Assembly: GCF_013426205.1 (NCBI RefSeq)
Contig: NC_089423.1
Location: forward strand, 620,001 to 684,000
Direction of reading: 5' to 3'
DNA: 64,000 bases
From: Metarhizium brunneum
Taxonomy: Eukaryota; Ascomycota; Sordariomycetes; Hypocreales; Clavicipitaceae
Each line of letters opens with the position of its first letter. Within the stretch, counting starts at the first letter, position 1. The notes beneath the pieces were generated by a model. The model saw nothing but the letters and a program-made list of their open reading frames with translations. It searched no databases and was not told where the DNA came from. Positions 48,282 through 58,080 of this stretch are shown here, one piece after another. Both the position numbers and the translations under genes were made by a program.

Positions 48282-49925
48282 TTATATTGGCACGACATCG
48301 TCCTCGGTTCCCCTCACAAACTCCTGCCAAGTCGTACGAGATGCCTCGTCGGGATTCTCGTCCCTCCACTTCCAGTAGTTGGCGAGAATATCAGCCCCCG
48401 TGTCGACACTCGCAAAGCCATGCCGCCTCTTCCGCTTGAACCACTCCAACGCCCGGGCCTTCATATACGCAGAGCCGCACTCGGCAGCAATGACGAGACA
48501 CGGCCACAATAATATACACCCGTTTGAGGCTCCGGCAATCTCCTCGGCTGTTTCAAGATGGCACAGAGCACGGTCGACCATGCCGGAGACACTCTCGGGA
48601 GAAGACTGGTAAATGCACCGCTGGAAATAAATCAGCAACGCGTAATAGTAAACGTGCGCATAGTGCATCGCCGCTTGGGCATCCTCTCGGCGCAAGTAAA
48701 TCCCCGGAGAGACAGTGGCCGGCGCGTGAAGACTGGCTTGGAGCTCAAGTCGCTGTAGGTCTAGTTTGCTGCTTGCCGTGTCGGACCTGCTTCCGCTGCC
48801 AGCGACGTATCGGTTAATGGCAAACACCGAGCGCAGGATAAACTTGTCAACACCATGGTACTGGCTCATGTAGCTGATGGCGCCGGGAAGCTTGGCGATG
48901 AGCGCGTCAATGTCATACGTGGTCTTGACGTTTCCGAAGACGGCAAGACAGAGCAACTGTTCGAGAACCAAGTGCATGTGCGAGCCGGCCTGGACCTCGA
49001 TCTCGCTCGGATCAGCAAGACAGCCCAAGGCGCCTTGCACGTGGCCGCGCCAGTTTCGGCCCTCTCCGCCGACGACATCTCCGAGTATACAGAACAGGAT
49101 TGCGCTCAGGACGGCCGTGACGTTGTCGCTGTCTCTCGGGGACTGGAAATCGATGGCGAGCTGCAGATGCTGGAGGGCGAGGCGGTTGTGGCGTGCGGCG
49201 AGCAATTTCGTGACGCCGGGTTTCGCCACGCCTAGATATAACTGATTTTCGGCCGAGGCGGCACAGAGGCCATGGAATAGAGCGAGGTTGCTGCTTGACT
49301 GGGTGACTGGCAGGTGGATGCCGTTGAACGCAAAGGGGAGGTATACAAGCCGGTACGGGTTATCGACTAAATCTACCGGCACCATGTTCTTGCACATGAA
49401 GGAAACCCAGTGATGTAGTAGGTCCCTTTGGCACGAAGGGACCGCCAGCTCGTCAGCTTGGACAGAGCGAAACCTTGGATAAGAACATGGCGGTGTGTGC
49501 TGGGCGTATTCCCAAGAACCTCCAAAGGCAGCAACTGCTCTGTTGTCGGCAGAGCCGGCATACTTGTCGTTGCCGGACACGGTTGGCCGACCATCAGTCG
49601 TTGTGGCACTGCTGCTTGGAGCATTCGTCCAATTCAGCCTGACGCCGTAGCCTTGGCAGGCGATGCGTGCGCGCGAGCAGCGGTCGCAGACGGGCCGACG
49701 TTCGTCGCACTTGATGCGGCGCGAGCGACAGGTCCAGCAGCCTGAAAAGGTCCTGGTCTTTTTCTTCCTGCTCCCAGTCGGCGTGCGGCCGGAGGTGGCC
49801 ATGCTGGGGTTGAACATGTCGACGGTCTCCGTGGTGGGAAGAGACAGAGATTGTGATGTCGTCAGAAGTTGGATGTGAGTCCATCTTGACGTCTCCGATA
49901 TCCCCTGGAAAACGATCGGCGCCAT
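48282..49925 (-). CDS. Zn2Cys6 transcription factor with fungal-specific C-terminal domain, 547 aa
   Basis: A fungal regulator, probably nuclear. The zinc cluster is C63-x2-C66-x6-C73-x6-C80-x2-C83-x6-C90 (SGCWTCRSRRIKCDERRPVC...), directly after a basic GSRKKK patch. The variant with GCWTCRxRRIKCDE, together with helical C-terminal sequence without the classical middle homology region, fits the Fungal_trans_2 group. A region around 170-200 (LLHHWVSFMCKNMVPVDLVD) and later helices (SYMSQYHGVDKFILRSVFAI) agree with this. It is a single exon. The start may be 49925 or the Met at 49817 (MFNPSMATSG); the first 36 residues look poorly conserved. It is transcribed divergently from a flavin amine oxidase at 50568, about 640 bp away, which makes that gene its most likely target. 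Length is normal for the family. Confidence 0.9.
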   Translation of the reverse strand: MAPIVFQGISETSRWTHIQLLTTSQSLSLPTTETVDMFNPSMATSGRTPTGSRKKKTRTFSGCWTCRSRRIKCDERRPVCDRCSRARIACQGYGVRLNWTNAPSSSATTTDGRPTVSGNDKYAGSADNRAVAAFGGSWEYAQHTPPCSYPRFRSVQADELAVPSCQRDLLHHWVSFMCKNMVPVDLVDNPYRLVYLPFAFNGIHLPVTQSSSNLALFHGLCAASAENQLYLGVAKPGVTKLLAARHNRLALQHLQLAIDFQSPRDSDNVTAVLSAILFCILGDVVGGEGRNWRGHVQGALGCLADPSEIEVQAGSHMHLVLEQLLCLAVFGNVKTTYDIDALIAKLPGAISYMSQYHGVDKFILRSVFAINRYVAGSGSRSDTASSKLDLQRLELQASLHAPATVSPGIYLRREDAQAAMHYAHVYYYALLIYFQRCIYQSSPESVSGMVDRALCHLETAEEIAGASNGCILLWPCLVIAAECGSAYMKARALEWFKRKRRHGFASVDTGADILANYWKWRDENPDEASRTTWQEFVRGTEDDVVPI

Positions 49926-50086
49926 GCTCCACTCGGCTCGCTATGGCATTCCTCATCCGTCTTGGCTCCATCTATTAACTGCTGCCGCCACGGGGCGGAC
50001 CATGCATCTTATCGGGGCTAAGAAGAACCCCCACCCCGGACGTGGACGTGCATGTAATGCCACGGCGCCGGAAGCCTCGGCTAGTT

Positions 50087-50095
50087 CGGAGTCCG
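50087..50095. promoter_or_regulatory. candidate Zn2Cys6 site CGG-N3-CCG
   Basis: An everted/inverted CGG pair, CGGAGTCCG, in the shared region between the Zn2Cys6 gene and the amine oxidase gene. Such CGG/CCG pairs are the usual half-sites of this regulator class. The spacing preference of this protein is unknown, and a single short match can arise by chance. Confidence 0.3.
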
Positions 50096-50405
50096 GACAG
50101 CCGACGGGGGCCGACCCTCCTGGCCAACAAAGGCAACATTGAATCCAACGCTACTGCCGTTGAAGTGATGCCAACAAAGCGTCGCACCGGTAATGGATCT
50201 GTGTGAAGCTATCGTCGAGTCGAGTGTCGAACGGCAGTGCTGCTAGAGTGCGTTTATTGGCTCGCAGCCTCGACGCCATCGGCCGTCCGCGGTAGCCCGT
50301 GAATAGAAATAGGCAACTTGCAACGGAAACCTACACAAAGCAAGCTAGTGGTCCCCAGGTTGTTTTGAGATAGTACCAGACCTGTATATTATATCACTTC
50401 TCTCT

Positions 50406-50415
50406 TATATATAAA
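50406..50415 (+). promoter_or_regulatory. TATA box of the amine oxidase gene
   Basis: TATATATAAA, 153 bp before the ATG at 50568, followed by a CT-rich leader. It points towards the oxidase gene. Confidence 0.6.
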
Positions 50416-50567
50416 GCCGGGTTCGTTCTCGAGTCCAGTAGTCTTGCATCTTCTATCCATCCTCAGTAACTTGCTGCTCTTTACAGCCTTGAACCTCCTA
50501 GCTCACTATCCTTCCTTCATCCCATTGAAATTTTTAGTCCAGCGCTACTTGCAAGCCGTTTGAAGCC

Positions 50568-52016
50568 ATGGCAGACGTCATTATTGTGGGAGCGGGCCTC
50601 TCCGGCCTTGCGGCGGCCGAGAAGCTCGTGGCGGCCGGCAAGTCGGTCGTTGTCCTCGAAGCACGCGACCGCGTCGGTGGCAAGATTTACGACGCGCACT
50701 TTACCACCCCCACTGTGCGCGGATATGCCGAGACGGGAGCGTCGTTTATCGGTCTCGGTCAGACAGAAGCCATCGCGCTCAGCGAGAGACTTGGCCTTCG
50801 GCTATTCGATACATATGACAAAGGCATGATTGTCGTCTCTTCCCCCTCGGGCGAGCGCAGGCTGTTTGACCCAGAAGACCCCCAGTCTGCAGCGTCGGCA
50901 TTTTAAACCAAAGCCACTAAACAGCTCGAGGCCGTCGTGGTACAGCTCGACACGATGGCCGCGGAACTGGATCTCACCACGCCATGGAGTCATTCCAAGG
51001 CCGTCGAATGGGATTCCCAAACGCTGCATTCCTGGATCGGCGCGCACCTCTCCGAACCCGAGGCAGTGGCGGTGCATCTCGCCCAGTGGCGGGCAGTCCT
51101 GTCCGCCGAAGCAGCCGACGTGTCGCTGCTCCAGGCCCTGACGTACATCGTAAAAGCCGACGGCAACTCCCCCGAGCGCGGCGGAAAAGGCAACTGGGCA
51201 CAACTCATCAGTATAAAGGGCGGCAGTCTCGAGAAGCGTGTCGAGAACGGGCCCCAGCTTCTTGCTCTTCGGCTCGCCGAACGTCTCGGCAGCAACGTCG
51301 TCAGGACAAACTCGCCCGTGTCCGGTATTAGCAAACGCGGCAGCGAGTACATCGTCCACATCGAGCCGAGAATCGACGAGCCCAAGTCCGTCGCGACGGC
51401 TCGCAGCGTTCTTCTCGCCCTATCACCGCCGCTTGTGTCGCGGCTGCGATTCGACCCCCCCTTGCCGATTAGCCGCGACATGCTCGGCCAGCGCATGAGC
51501 ATGGGCGCCGTGGGAAAGGTCATTGCCGTCTACGAAGCGCCCTTTTGGCGCGATGACGGACTGAGCGGCCGGGCATTGGGGCTCGATGATGCCCACGTCA
51601 AGTTTACCTTTGACGCGTCGCCCGCCGACGCTTCCTGCGGCATCATCATGGGCTTCCTTGTGGGCAACTACGCCCGCAGGCTGGATGATATGAGCGATAA
51701 ACATGTCCAGGAGGTAGTTTCCCGCGAGTACGTGCACCTCTTTGGTCCCAAGGCAGAGAATGTGCAGCACTGGATCGTGCAGCGCTGGAACAGGGAGGAG
51801 TACTCGCGCGGTGGCCACTTTGGCTTTTGCCCCCCCAATGTCATGACTGTTTATGGGGGGGACCTCGCCGCACCGCCTGTGGGCGATATCTTCTTTGCCG
51901 GGACGGAATTGTCCAGCCGGTGGGCGGGGTTTATGGAAGGTGCTATTCGAGCAGGTCGCGCGGCGGCGGACGGTATTATCGAGCGCTTCATGGACCGGGG
52001 ACGCGGTGGCTCCTGA
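50568..52016 (+). pseudogene. flavin monoamine oxidase with one in-frame stop (TAA at 50904-50906)
   Basis: An FAD-dependent amine oxidase of the MAO-N type, which deaminates amines to aldehydes. 482 codons run in one frame apart from one TAA. Before the stop: the Rossmann motif GAGLSGLAAAEKLVAAGKSV, then EARDRVGGKI and GASFIG. After it: substrate-domain sequence with EWDSQTLHSWI, GKGNWAQLISIKGGS and the FAD-binding C-terminal block IFFAGTELSSRWAGFMEGAI. The total length is normal for the family. The stop lies between two well-behaved coding halves at codon 113 (PQSAASAF-stop-TKATKQLE). No good in-frame intron removes it; a 93-nt candidate (GTCGTC...ACTAAACAG) would delete ordinary family sequence and has a poor donor. 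A C-to-T change of a CAA codon at a CpA site is the simplest origin. A recent pseudogene, a strain-specific null allele, or a base-calling error are all possible. Confidence 0.85.
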
Positions 52017-53077
52017 TAAAATGGGCACATGAGAGAGGGAGTGGGTTACTAGACTTGGGTGGATTCTGGTAGTTTGTCCTCCGTATAAGGAGCAGAAATA
52101 CTAGCTGCCAAGGTCAAGTCGCTTCAATGTTATTCAGCCTAATGATTCGAATGGACCCAACACCCGTGACGTTACCAAGGCGAGGGACTCGACGGCTGCC
52201 AATTGGCAGGTAATTTGCAAAAACAAACAGCAGAGGAGTCTGGTGTATCTCTGCATATCAGTAATTTGCCTCTTGCGCTACGTGCATAAGAGCTGACAAT
52301 CTGGCGACTTTAGTCTCAGCTCACGCATGCACGACCTCCCGAGAATGTCAATCCGACCGACGGGGTAATTAATCATGACAGCGTGTCACTCCAGTCTGGA
52401 CCAACTGCCACTCGGCGGCTGGAAAACTGTGAGCGGCCCTGGGCCACGGCAGCATTGACAAGGGATGCGATAGCTAGGGTCGGGCATGAGGTTGGGAATA
52501 TGATGGTGAGTCTCCGTCTTACCCAGACATGGGCTGCATCGCCTAATGCATGCAGTGATGGGCACTCCTAGCCATGCCAGTGATTGATGCAGCTCGCACG
52601 CATCTCCCCAATGGCCATTGATGTATACTTTATTTGAAACTGGGTGCTGTATGCTGCCCACAATGCCGGCACCCGACACAGATTGAGATAGCTGAAAAGC
52701 CAGCCAAGCCGTGACGTGACGTGTCGGTATGGTGAATAGACGTGAAAAGCCGAGTAATGGCGAGTTTCAGACTAATTACTTGACCTACAGCAGTGAATAC
52801 TCGACTTGGTTACCAACAATTTTAATCAAAGAAGGTTTGTTATGCATCTACATTGGTATGGACTGATAATAAGTAAATTACAGTGGGTTATATAATGCGA
52901 AAGACATCTTATTACAGAAGTTATTTCATCTTGGGCTGGCACTAGTCTGTAGTATAATCTCTGGTTAGAGATACGGTGGCAAATAATAAGGGGTCAATTA
53001 TTATTCCACGCTCAAGACCACTAACTTGTTCTATTTTATTTAGCCTCTATACTAATCTTGTTTTAATACTATAAACG

Positions 53078-53226
53078 CGTGATTCTGCATAAACTAAGAG
53101 GAGCCATAAATTTACTTATTACTTGCATGATTTCGCGTAAACTAAGAGGAGCCACAAATTTACGCATTACTTGCATGATTCAGCACAGCATGATTCGTGA
53201 TTCGTTTTAGTTTATGCAGAATCCCG
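53078..53226. mobile_element. putative MITE or transposon relic with inverted ends
   Basis: Ends are GATTCTGCATAAACTA at 53081-53096 and its exact reverse complement at 53208-53223. Extending to about 23 bp adds only two mismatches. Inside lie two direct 48-bp copies (next entry). Size, AT-richness and lack of coding sequence fit a non-autonomous DNA element. No clear target-site duplication is visible, so it may be a fragment. Confidence 0.5.
53087..53182. repeat. 48-bp tandem duplication, two copies
   Basis: Copies start at 53087 and 53135. Both contain TAAACTAAGAGGAGCCA, AAATTTAC and ATTACTTGCATGATT with only a few differences, mostly transitions. They lie between the inverted repeats of the MITE-like element. 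Confidence 0.8.
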
Positions 53227-53617
53227 CCTTTACCCTGCTTAGGCTTACCAAAAGCTAGTTTCTTACTTTATATATTTATGCATTTAATCATTTTACAAGT
53301 CATGCCAGATATAGTTATCAGACAAGATACATTTCAATATGTGCGTACCAAGCGGCCGCCTTGCCTAATACCTGGGTACAAACTAGAAGACGAGGCTCAT
53401 GTATATTTTGACACTATGCTACTAATCTTAGTTTAGAGGCTGTGCGCTCCAAGAATTTATGCAAATAGTACTTAGTAATCACCTTCGATTGAGTATTTAT
53501 ATCGAGTAAATTCTCTACATTTATTTACTCTTCAACCACCCACTTTTACATTCCTTACTAGAAACATATACTGCTACTCTTACTACAATCTACATCATCA
53601 AGGCCCAGGCCGACAAG

Positions 53618-54994
53618 ATGAAGTACCTCAACATCCTTACGGCTTGCGCCGGACTAGCTATAGCCGTGCCAACCCTCAACCCTCGACAATCTGAGATCGA
53701 CGAGGCCGACAAAATTTGCAAATCCCGTGGGATAACTAAGGACCAATGTCACGTTTATAAGCAGCATTGCCAGTTTATAGAGGGCATTACGGAGCCTGAT
53801 CAATTGAACTACTGCGTGAAAGTTCTCGGAACCGACTGTAAGGATGATGGCCAATGTGGTCAAGGGTATGAGTGCAGAGAACATCGTTATAGACCCAATC
53901 AACGTACCTGCTATCCGAAAAAGAAACAGTCACAGGCCGGGAAGCAGGAGTCAGCTTCTTCTACCAAGGAGCCGACACAGGATAACAAGCAAGATTCAAC
54001 TTCTCCTGCCAAGAACCAGACACAGGCTAGGGAGCAAGAGTTAGCTTCTCAACAAACTGAGATCAACAAGATCGAAAAAATTTGCCAAAAACGAGGGCTC
54101 ACCAAGGGCCAATGTCTCACTTATAGATCGTATTGCAAGGAGAATATGGGCATTGTGGAGCTTGATCAATTGAAGCACTGCGTCGAAGTTCTTGGAACCC
54201 CCTGTAGGGGTGATGACCAATGTGGTCATGGATTTGAGTGCTACAAAGAGGCTTCTGCACCCTATAAAGATGGGGTGTGCGATACAAAACAGTCACAAGC
54301 TGGGGAGCAGGAGTCGGCTTCTACTGCCAAGAAGCCAACACAAGATACGACTACAAATATCGCAACTCCTACCAAGGAGCTAACACAGGATACGACTATA
54401 AATATCGCAGCTCCTACCAAGGAGCCGACACAGGATACGACTGCAAATATCGCAACTCCTACCAAGGAGCCGACACAGGATAACAAGCAGGATTCCACTT
54501 CTCCTGAGACCGACGAGACCGACAAAATTTGTAAATCCCGTGGGATATCTGAGGACGAATGCTCGTATTTGACGAGGATATGCCAGGATGTTGTCAAAGG
54601 GAAGCCTGATCAATTTAACCACTGCATGAAAGTTATCTTGACGTCCTGTGATAATGATAACGAATGTGATGCTCATGGATTGGCGTGCCTAGAAACTTCT
54701 CTTAAAGGCTCTCAACGTGGTGCCTGCTTTCCGAACATACAACCAGAGTCACAGGCCGGGAAGCAGGAGTCAGCTTCTTCTACCAAGAAGCCGACACAGG
54801 ATACGACTACAAATATCGCAGCTCCTACCAAGGAGCCGACACAGGATACAACTAAAAATGTTGCTACTCCTACCAAGGAGCCGACACAGAATACGACTAC
54901 AAATGTCGCAACTCCTAGCCGTCCGTGTACCAAGAAGCCGATCAAGTCGAGCGAGAAGAATTCCGTTGTTGGGGCAAAGTCTACCCAGGCCTAG
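53618..54994 (+). CDS. secreted protein with three 8-Cys modules and Thr/Pro-rich repeat linkers, 458 aa
   Basis: Function unknown; the design suggests an extracellular or wall-associated protein. A signal peptide (MKYLNILTACAGLAIA) is followed by a Kex2-like NPRQ. Three modules follow with cysteines at 34, 44, 51, 66, 74, 80, 86, 98; 156, 166, 173, 188, 196, 202, 208, 221; and 305, 315, 322, 336, 344, 350, 357, 370. Spacing is 10-7-14/15-8-6-6/7-12/13 each time, so the modules are clear duplicates that should form the same four disulfides. Each begins with a KIC-x2-RG[IL] signature. The linkers and tail consist of a 15-residue Thr/Pro/Gln repeat (around TQDTTTNIATPTKEP), a likely O-glycosylated spacer. 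There is no GPI signal or membrane span at the end. It is a single exon, and codon use is AT-richer than the housekeeping genes. It stands next to a MITE-like element in AT-rich DNA, a typical setting for fast-evolving secreted genes. Confidence 0.85.
   Translation: MKYLNILTACAGLAIAVPTLNPRQSEIDEADKICKSRGITKDQCHVYKQHCQFIEGITEPDQLNYCVKVLGTDCKDDGQCGQGYECREHRYRPNQRTCYPKKKQSQAGKQESASSTKEPTQDNKQDSTSPAKNQTQAREQELASQQTEINKIEKICQKRGLTKGQCLTYRSYCKENMGIVELDQLKHCVEVLGTPCRGDDQCGHGFECYKEASAPYKDGVCDTKQSQAGEQESASTAKKPTQDTTTNIATPTKELTQDTTINIAAPTKEPTQDTTANIATPTKEPTQDNKQDSTSPETDETDKICKSRGISEDECSYLTRICQDVVKGKPDQFNHCMKVILTSCDNDNECDAHGLACLETSLKGSQRGACFPNIQPESQAGKQESASSTKKPTQDTTTNIAAPTKEPTQDTTKNVATPTKEPTQNTTTNVATPSRPCTKKPIKSSEKNSVVGAKSTQA
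54332..54486 (+). repeat. 45-bp coding minisatellite, first block
   Basis: About 3.4 copies of a 45-bp unit containing ACACAGGATACGACT and ACTCCTACCAAGGAGC. It encodes the Thr/Pro/Gln linker between modules 2 and 3. Unit differences are mostly single-base. Confidence 0.85.
54788..54915 (+). repeat. 45-bp coding minisatellite, second block
   Basis: Nearly three copies of the same 45-bp unit, encoding the C-terminal tail after module 3. Confidence 0.85.
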
Positions 54995-56497
54995 ACATAC
55001 AATGCGACTGACGAGTCCATATTCTCAGGCTATGATAGCTAAGGGCGCTTTCCTATTGCCATCGCAGCTTGGGAGACTCACGCATTTGGGACAGAAGCGT
55101 ATGGAGAAAATGGCTCATTGCAGGGCGGATAGGCGGAACTGGATGCCTGGGTACGCGGCAGCAAAGTGAAGGCCCAAGAGTACGTTCGTACTGTAGTAGC
55201 TACTTTATAAAAACCGTTGGTGTCGGCTCTGATTCCCCTGCTTGACGTGTACAATTGCAACATGACTGTAGGACCGGAACCGGAGAGGACGAAGCGTCAA
55301 TCCTTCTCTAGTATGCTAAGGGACCCCGGGTACAGTCGCCAAGGCCTCAATCGCCTCTTTCCTGGTCGACAAGAGGACCGCTACTGTTATAGTCGTATGC
55401 GCACTTGCCAGGTTCACCAGCGCAGACTATTGTGTCTCTTTCTTGGGGCAAGGCGCCGACAGAAGTGACAACTTGGCCAAGCTTGTCATCTTGAGTGATA
55501 TATCCTTGGTCTAATGAATGCCCCTTGCATATCGGTAATAGAACCATCCTACTGTGTTATGTGATATGGCTGAAGATGTACGAAAGTAATCCAAATATTG
55601 GTATAGCCCAGCCAAGTGTAACGCCTCAGGTAAAGTCTCGCAGCCTCCAACAATCAGCGTGGCATTTGCGTTGTGACAGCTTATGCTTGGTTCGTACTTG
55701 TATTTGCACCCGGGTAACCAGCACCGGCGTCGACGGCGGCCGTGGCCTGGTGGTCCGTCTCCGCAACCAAGGACGGCACGGATTGGTTAGCCATTATGCC
55801 CTTCAAGTATAGCGGTGGTGTCCGAGAGACGTAAAAGTCCGTGTATTGGTCGGCGAGTGTATTGAGTAATGAAGAGAGACGAGAGGTTTTTTGGGTCGAG
55901 TTGGAACCGAGGGGCCAAGGTCAATTTGTTCCATATTATGCGTATGTATATAAATAATGAGTTCGAGGTATCAAGTCTTGTAGAGTGAGGTTTGCCTTGC
56001 GCAGTGACTTGTGTCTTGTGTGTCTGGAGCGGTGGACCAGTGGTGCCTCTCCCAATGTCGCCTTGCCCGACTATTACAGAATGATGACAACTCCCAACCA
56101 ACAAGGCTCGACTACATGTCCTCGACCCATACCGGCCGAGGATATGTGCGGGGCCGTTGAGCTGACGCACTGTGAGACAAGGGCTAATGTACGTGCGCCA
56201 TCGTGATTTGCGTGCCTGCTCTGCAGTACTAGACAGGATATAACCACCGACTTGGTGCCATTGACAAATCATGATGGAAACTGCACGCCGTCATCAGCCC
56301 TTGCTATGCTGCCCACACTCCCAGGCAGACATGACTGATCAGCAATGCGACGACGTTCTCCGCAGCCAAGTATACAACAAGTTGCGATGCAAGTTTCGCC
56401 CAACGCCAACTCAACGTGCTTGTGCGGCTGTCATGTCCAGAGACATCTTTTCGGCGCATTAGGCTTCCGACATGCGCAGCATTGTGTGGTATCAACA
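54995..56497. other. intergenic, 1.5 kb
   Basis: No supported gene. ORFs of 60-160 codons on both strands lack motifs. Confidence 0.4.
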
Positions 56498-56686
56498 TCA
56501 AGTAGATTGGAGGAAAAGAATCCCTGCCTTGGCCGGCCGAGCTTCGACTCCATGGAAACCACCGAGGCTCTCATATGTACGCCTGATCGGAGGCGACGAG
56601 CTGTCGTCCAATTTACTCGATGGAGCGGCATTTGATGGATTTAGGATGAGGACTATGGCGGCTATATGAAAAGCATGGTACCGCAT
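56498..56686 (-). CDS. possible small secreted protein, 62 aa
   Basis: The ORF begins MRYHAFHIAAIVLILNPSNA, a good secretion signal with likely cleavage before APSSK. It then continues polar and ends at TGA without cysteines. One base out of frame, downstream, the minus strand encodes TTQCCACRKPNAPKRC before a stop at 56431. That looks like the expected Cys-rich tail of such a protein. Either the gene is short as annotated or a single-base indel near 56520 has broken it. No family known. Confidence 0.3.
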   Translation of the reverse strand: MRYHAFHIAAIVLILNPSNAAPSSKLDDSSSPPIRRTYESLGGFHGVEARPAKAGILFLQST

Positions 56687-58080
56687 ACACGCGCTCATTA
56701 GACTCGCCTTCGCAGGTCGTCGAGTTCCTAGATGTATATTTAACGAGAGGTGACTTGGTGTACAAAGTCTATGCTGACGCTTACATCCACTGTTCGCATA
56801 TCGTGCAATCGCTGGCAACGGAACTGTTTGGCTCCTGGTTAGTTCAGATGCTCTTGAGTAGACACGGGAAGGAGTCTGCATACGTGAGGAATAACATGCT
56901 AGTACATTTGTCTTCTATCAAAGGCAACGAAATCGTTGCGCAAATATCGTCTTGGTAAGTCTCGCCCTGGAGTATGTTAGACCTGCTCTGTGGGTATTGC
57001 ACGAGGAAATGAAGGGGTTGGTAATACAATGGCTCTTGCAGTATTGGCAGTGGTGAGGAGGGTGATTAGCGGGAATAATAGAGGAATGCATCTTGTCTGC
57101 TTGAGGCCTGGTTATTTTCTTGTCTTTTGCTGCGGTGGAATATTAGTATCCGGCAATTAAGTTGACAGCGCTCTTTTAGACTTTTCAAGAATGCAAAATG
57201 CATAGGCCAATCAATACAATAGTACGAGGTTACTCTGTCTATGTCCAAGGTACAATTTGAAGCATGTCAAAGCTCCTCTGTTTCCCAAGAGCACGAGAGG
57301 GATCAGTGACGACTATACATACATGAAGGGCACGTCTGTGCCCAGGGCTCTTGCCGGGGACGTGTTGAATCTACCGGATACCATGTTGCAGATATTGGGT
57401 GTCGGCGTCCATCCACGCGTCCTTCCACAATGCTGTGCTACGCATCGTGCAGTGTTGAGAAACGGTAACGAGCCGTACTACGGCTAGGACAGAGACATTG
57501 CTGACCTGTAGAATAAAGAGCCCTGTTGATAATAGTTGTCCGGATATCCTTGCGTCCACCGAAGGGAATCAGCGTCATGGTCGTTACTTGGTGCTGGCGT
57601 CACGTTAGTCGACTCGTAGATGTCGTCGTAAATTTTTCATAGTATGTCAGTAGCCTATTAATGACGGAATAGTCTCCCCGAGAGCAATTAACATACCTCG
57701 ATTAGAGTCAAGAAATAATTCGCACTCAAGAGGCCAATGTCCACACCAGTCGTTTCTGCGAGCTCTACGTTGTTGAAAGAGCAAGACTCGGCCGCCAAAG
57801 CAGAGGACAAGCTAGTTTCCACGCCAATGAGAACCAGAGGGAGCTGGAAGTGCAAATTAAATGCCATTATAATCTATTTCCATCTGAAACCAACACTCGC
57901 GGCATCGGCTGCAGTACTCTATCTTTGTAGGAATATTGGGTAGATTACGTCAACTACTTAGTTACTGCAAATTTGTATTTTCACATCTTCCATAGGGGTC
58001 CGCCTGTATAAAGCCCAACTTCACATGTGCAACTAATATCCACTGCCCAGGTACTCCCAGAGCCACTCGCGCCGCGGATA
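56687..58080. other. intergenic, 1.4 kb
   Basis: No supported gene. An ORF at 57737-57943 on the plus strand (68 codons) ends in a hydrophobic stretch (LAASAAVLYLC), but no more can be said. The right end holds the 3' UTR of the lipase. Confidence 0.4.

Larger units (their letters stand above)
49926..50567. other. divergent promoter region
   Basis: A 642-bp region between the Zn2Cys6 gene (minus) and the amine oxidase gene (plus). It holds the TATA box and CGG-type site listed separately. No ORF is supported. Confidence 0.6.
52017..53617. other. AT-rich intergenic region with a MITE-like insertion
   Basis: From about 52780 the sequence is clearly AT-rich compared with the oxidase gene. It contains the inverted-repeat element at 53079-53226 and, at 53197-53436, a 79-codon ORF ending in YKLEDEAHVYFDTMLLILV with no known family. 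The last 100 bp (TATTTATATCGAG near 53493) probably form the promoter of the 53618 gene. Confidence 0.5.

Noticed and set aside
50832..50924. 93-nt intron that would remove the TAA in the oxidase
   Set aside because: The GTCGTC donor is poor, the ACTAA branch is only a few bases from the AG, and it would delete normal family sequence; kept only as an alternative.
50802..51523. Antisense ORFs opposite the amine oxidase
   Set aside because: They mirror the biased third positions of the oxidase frame, which has clear family motifs.
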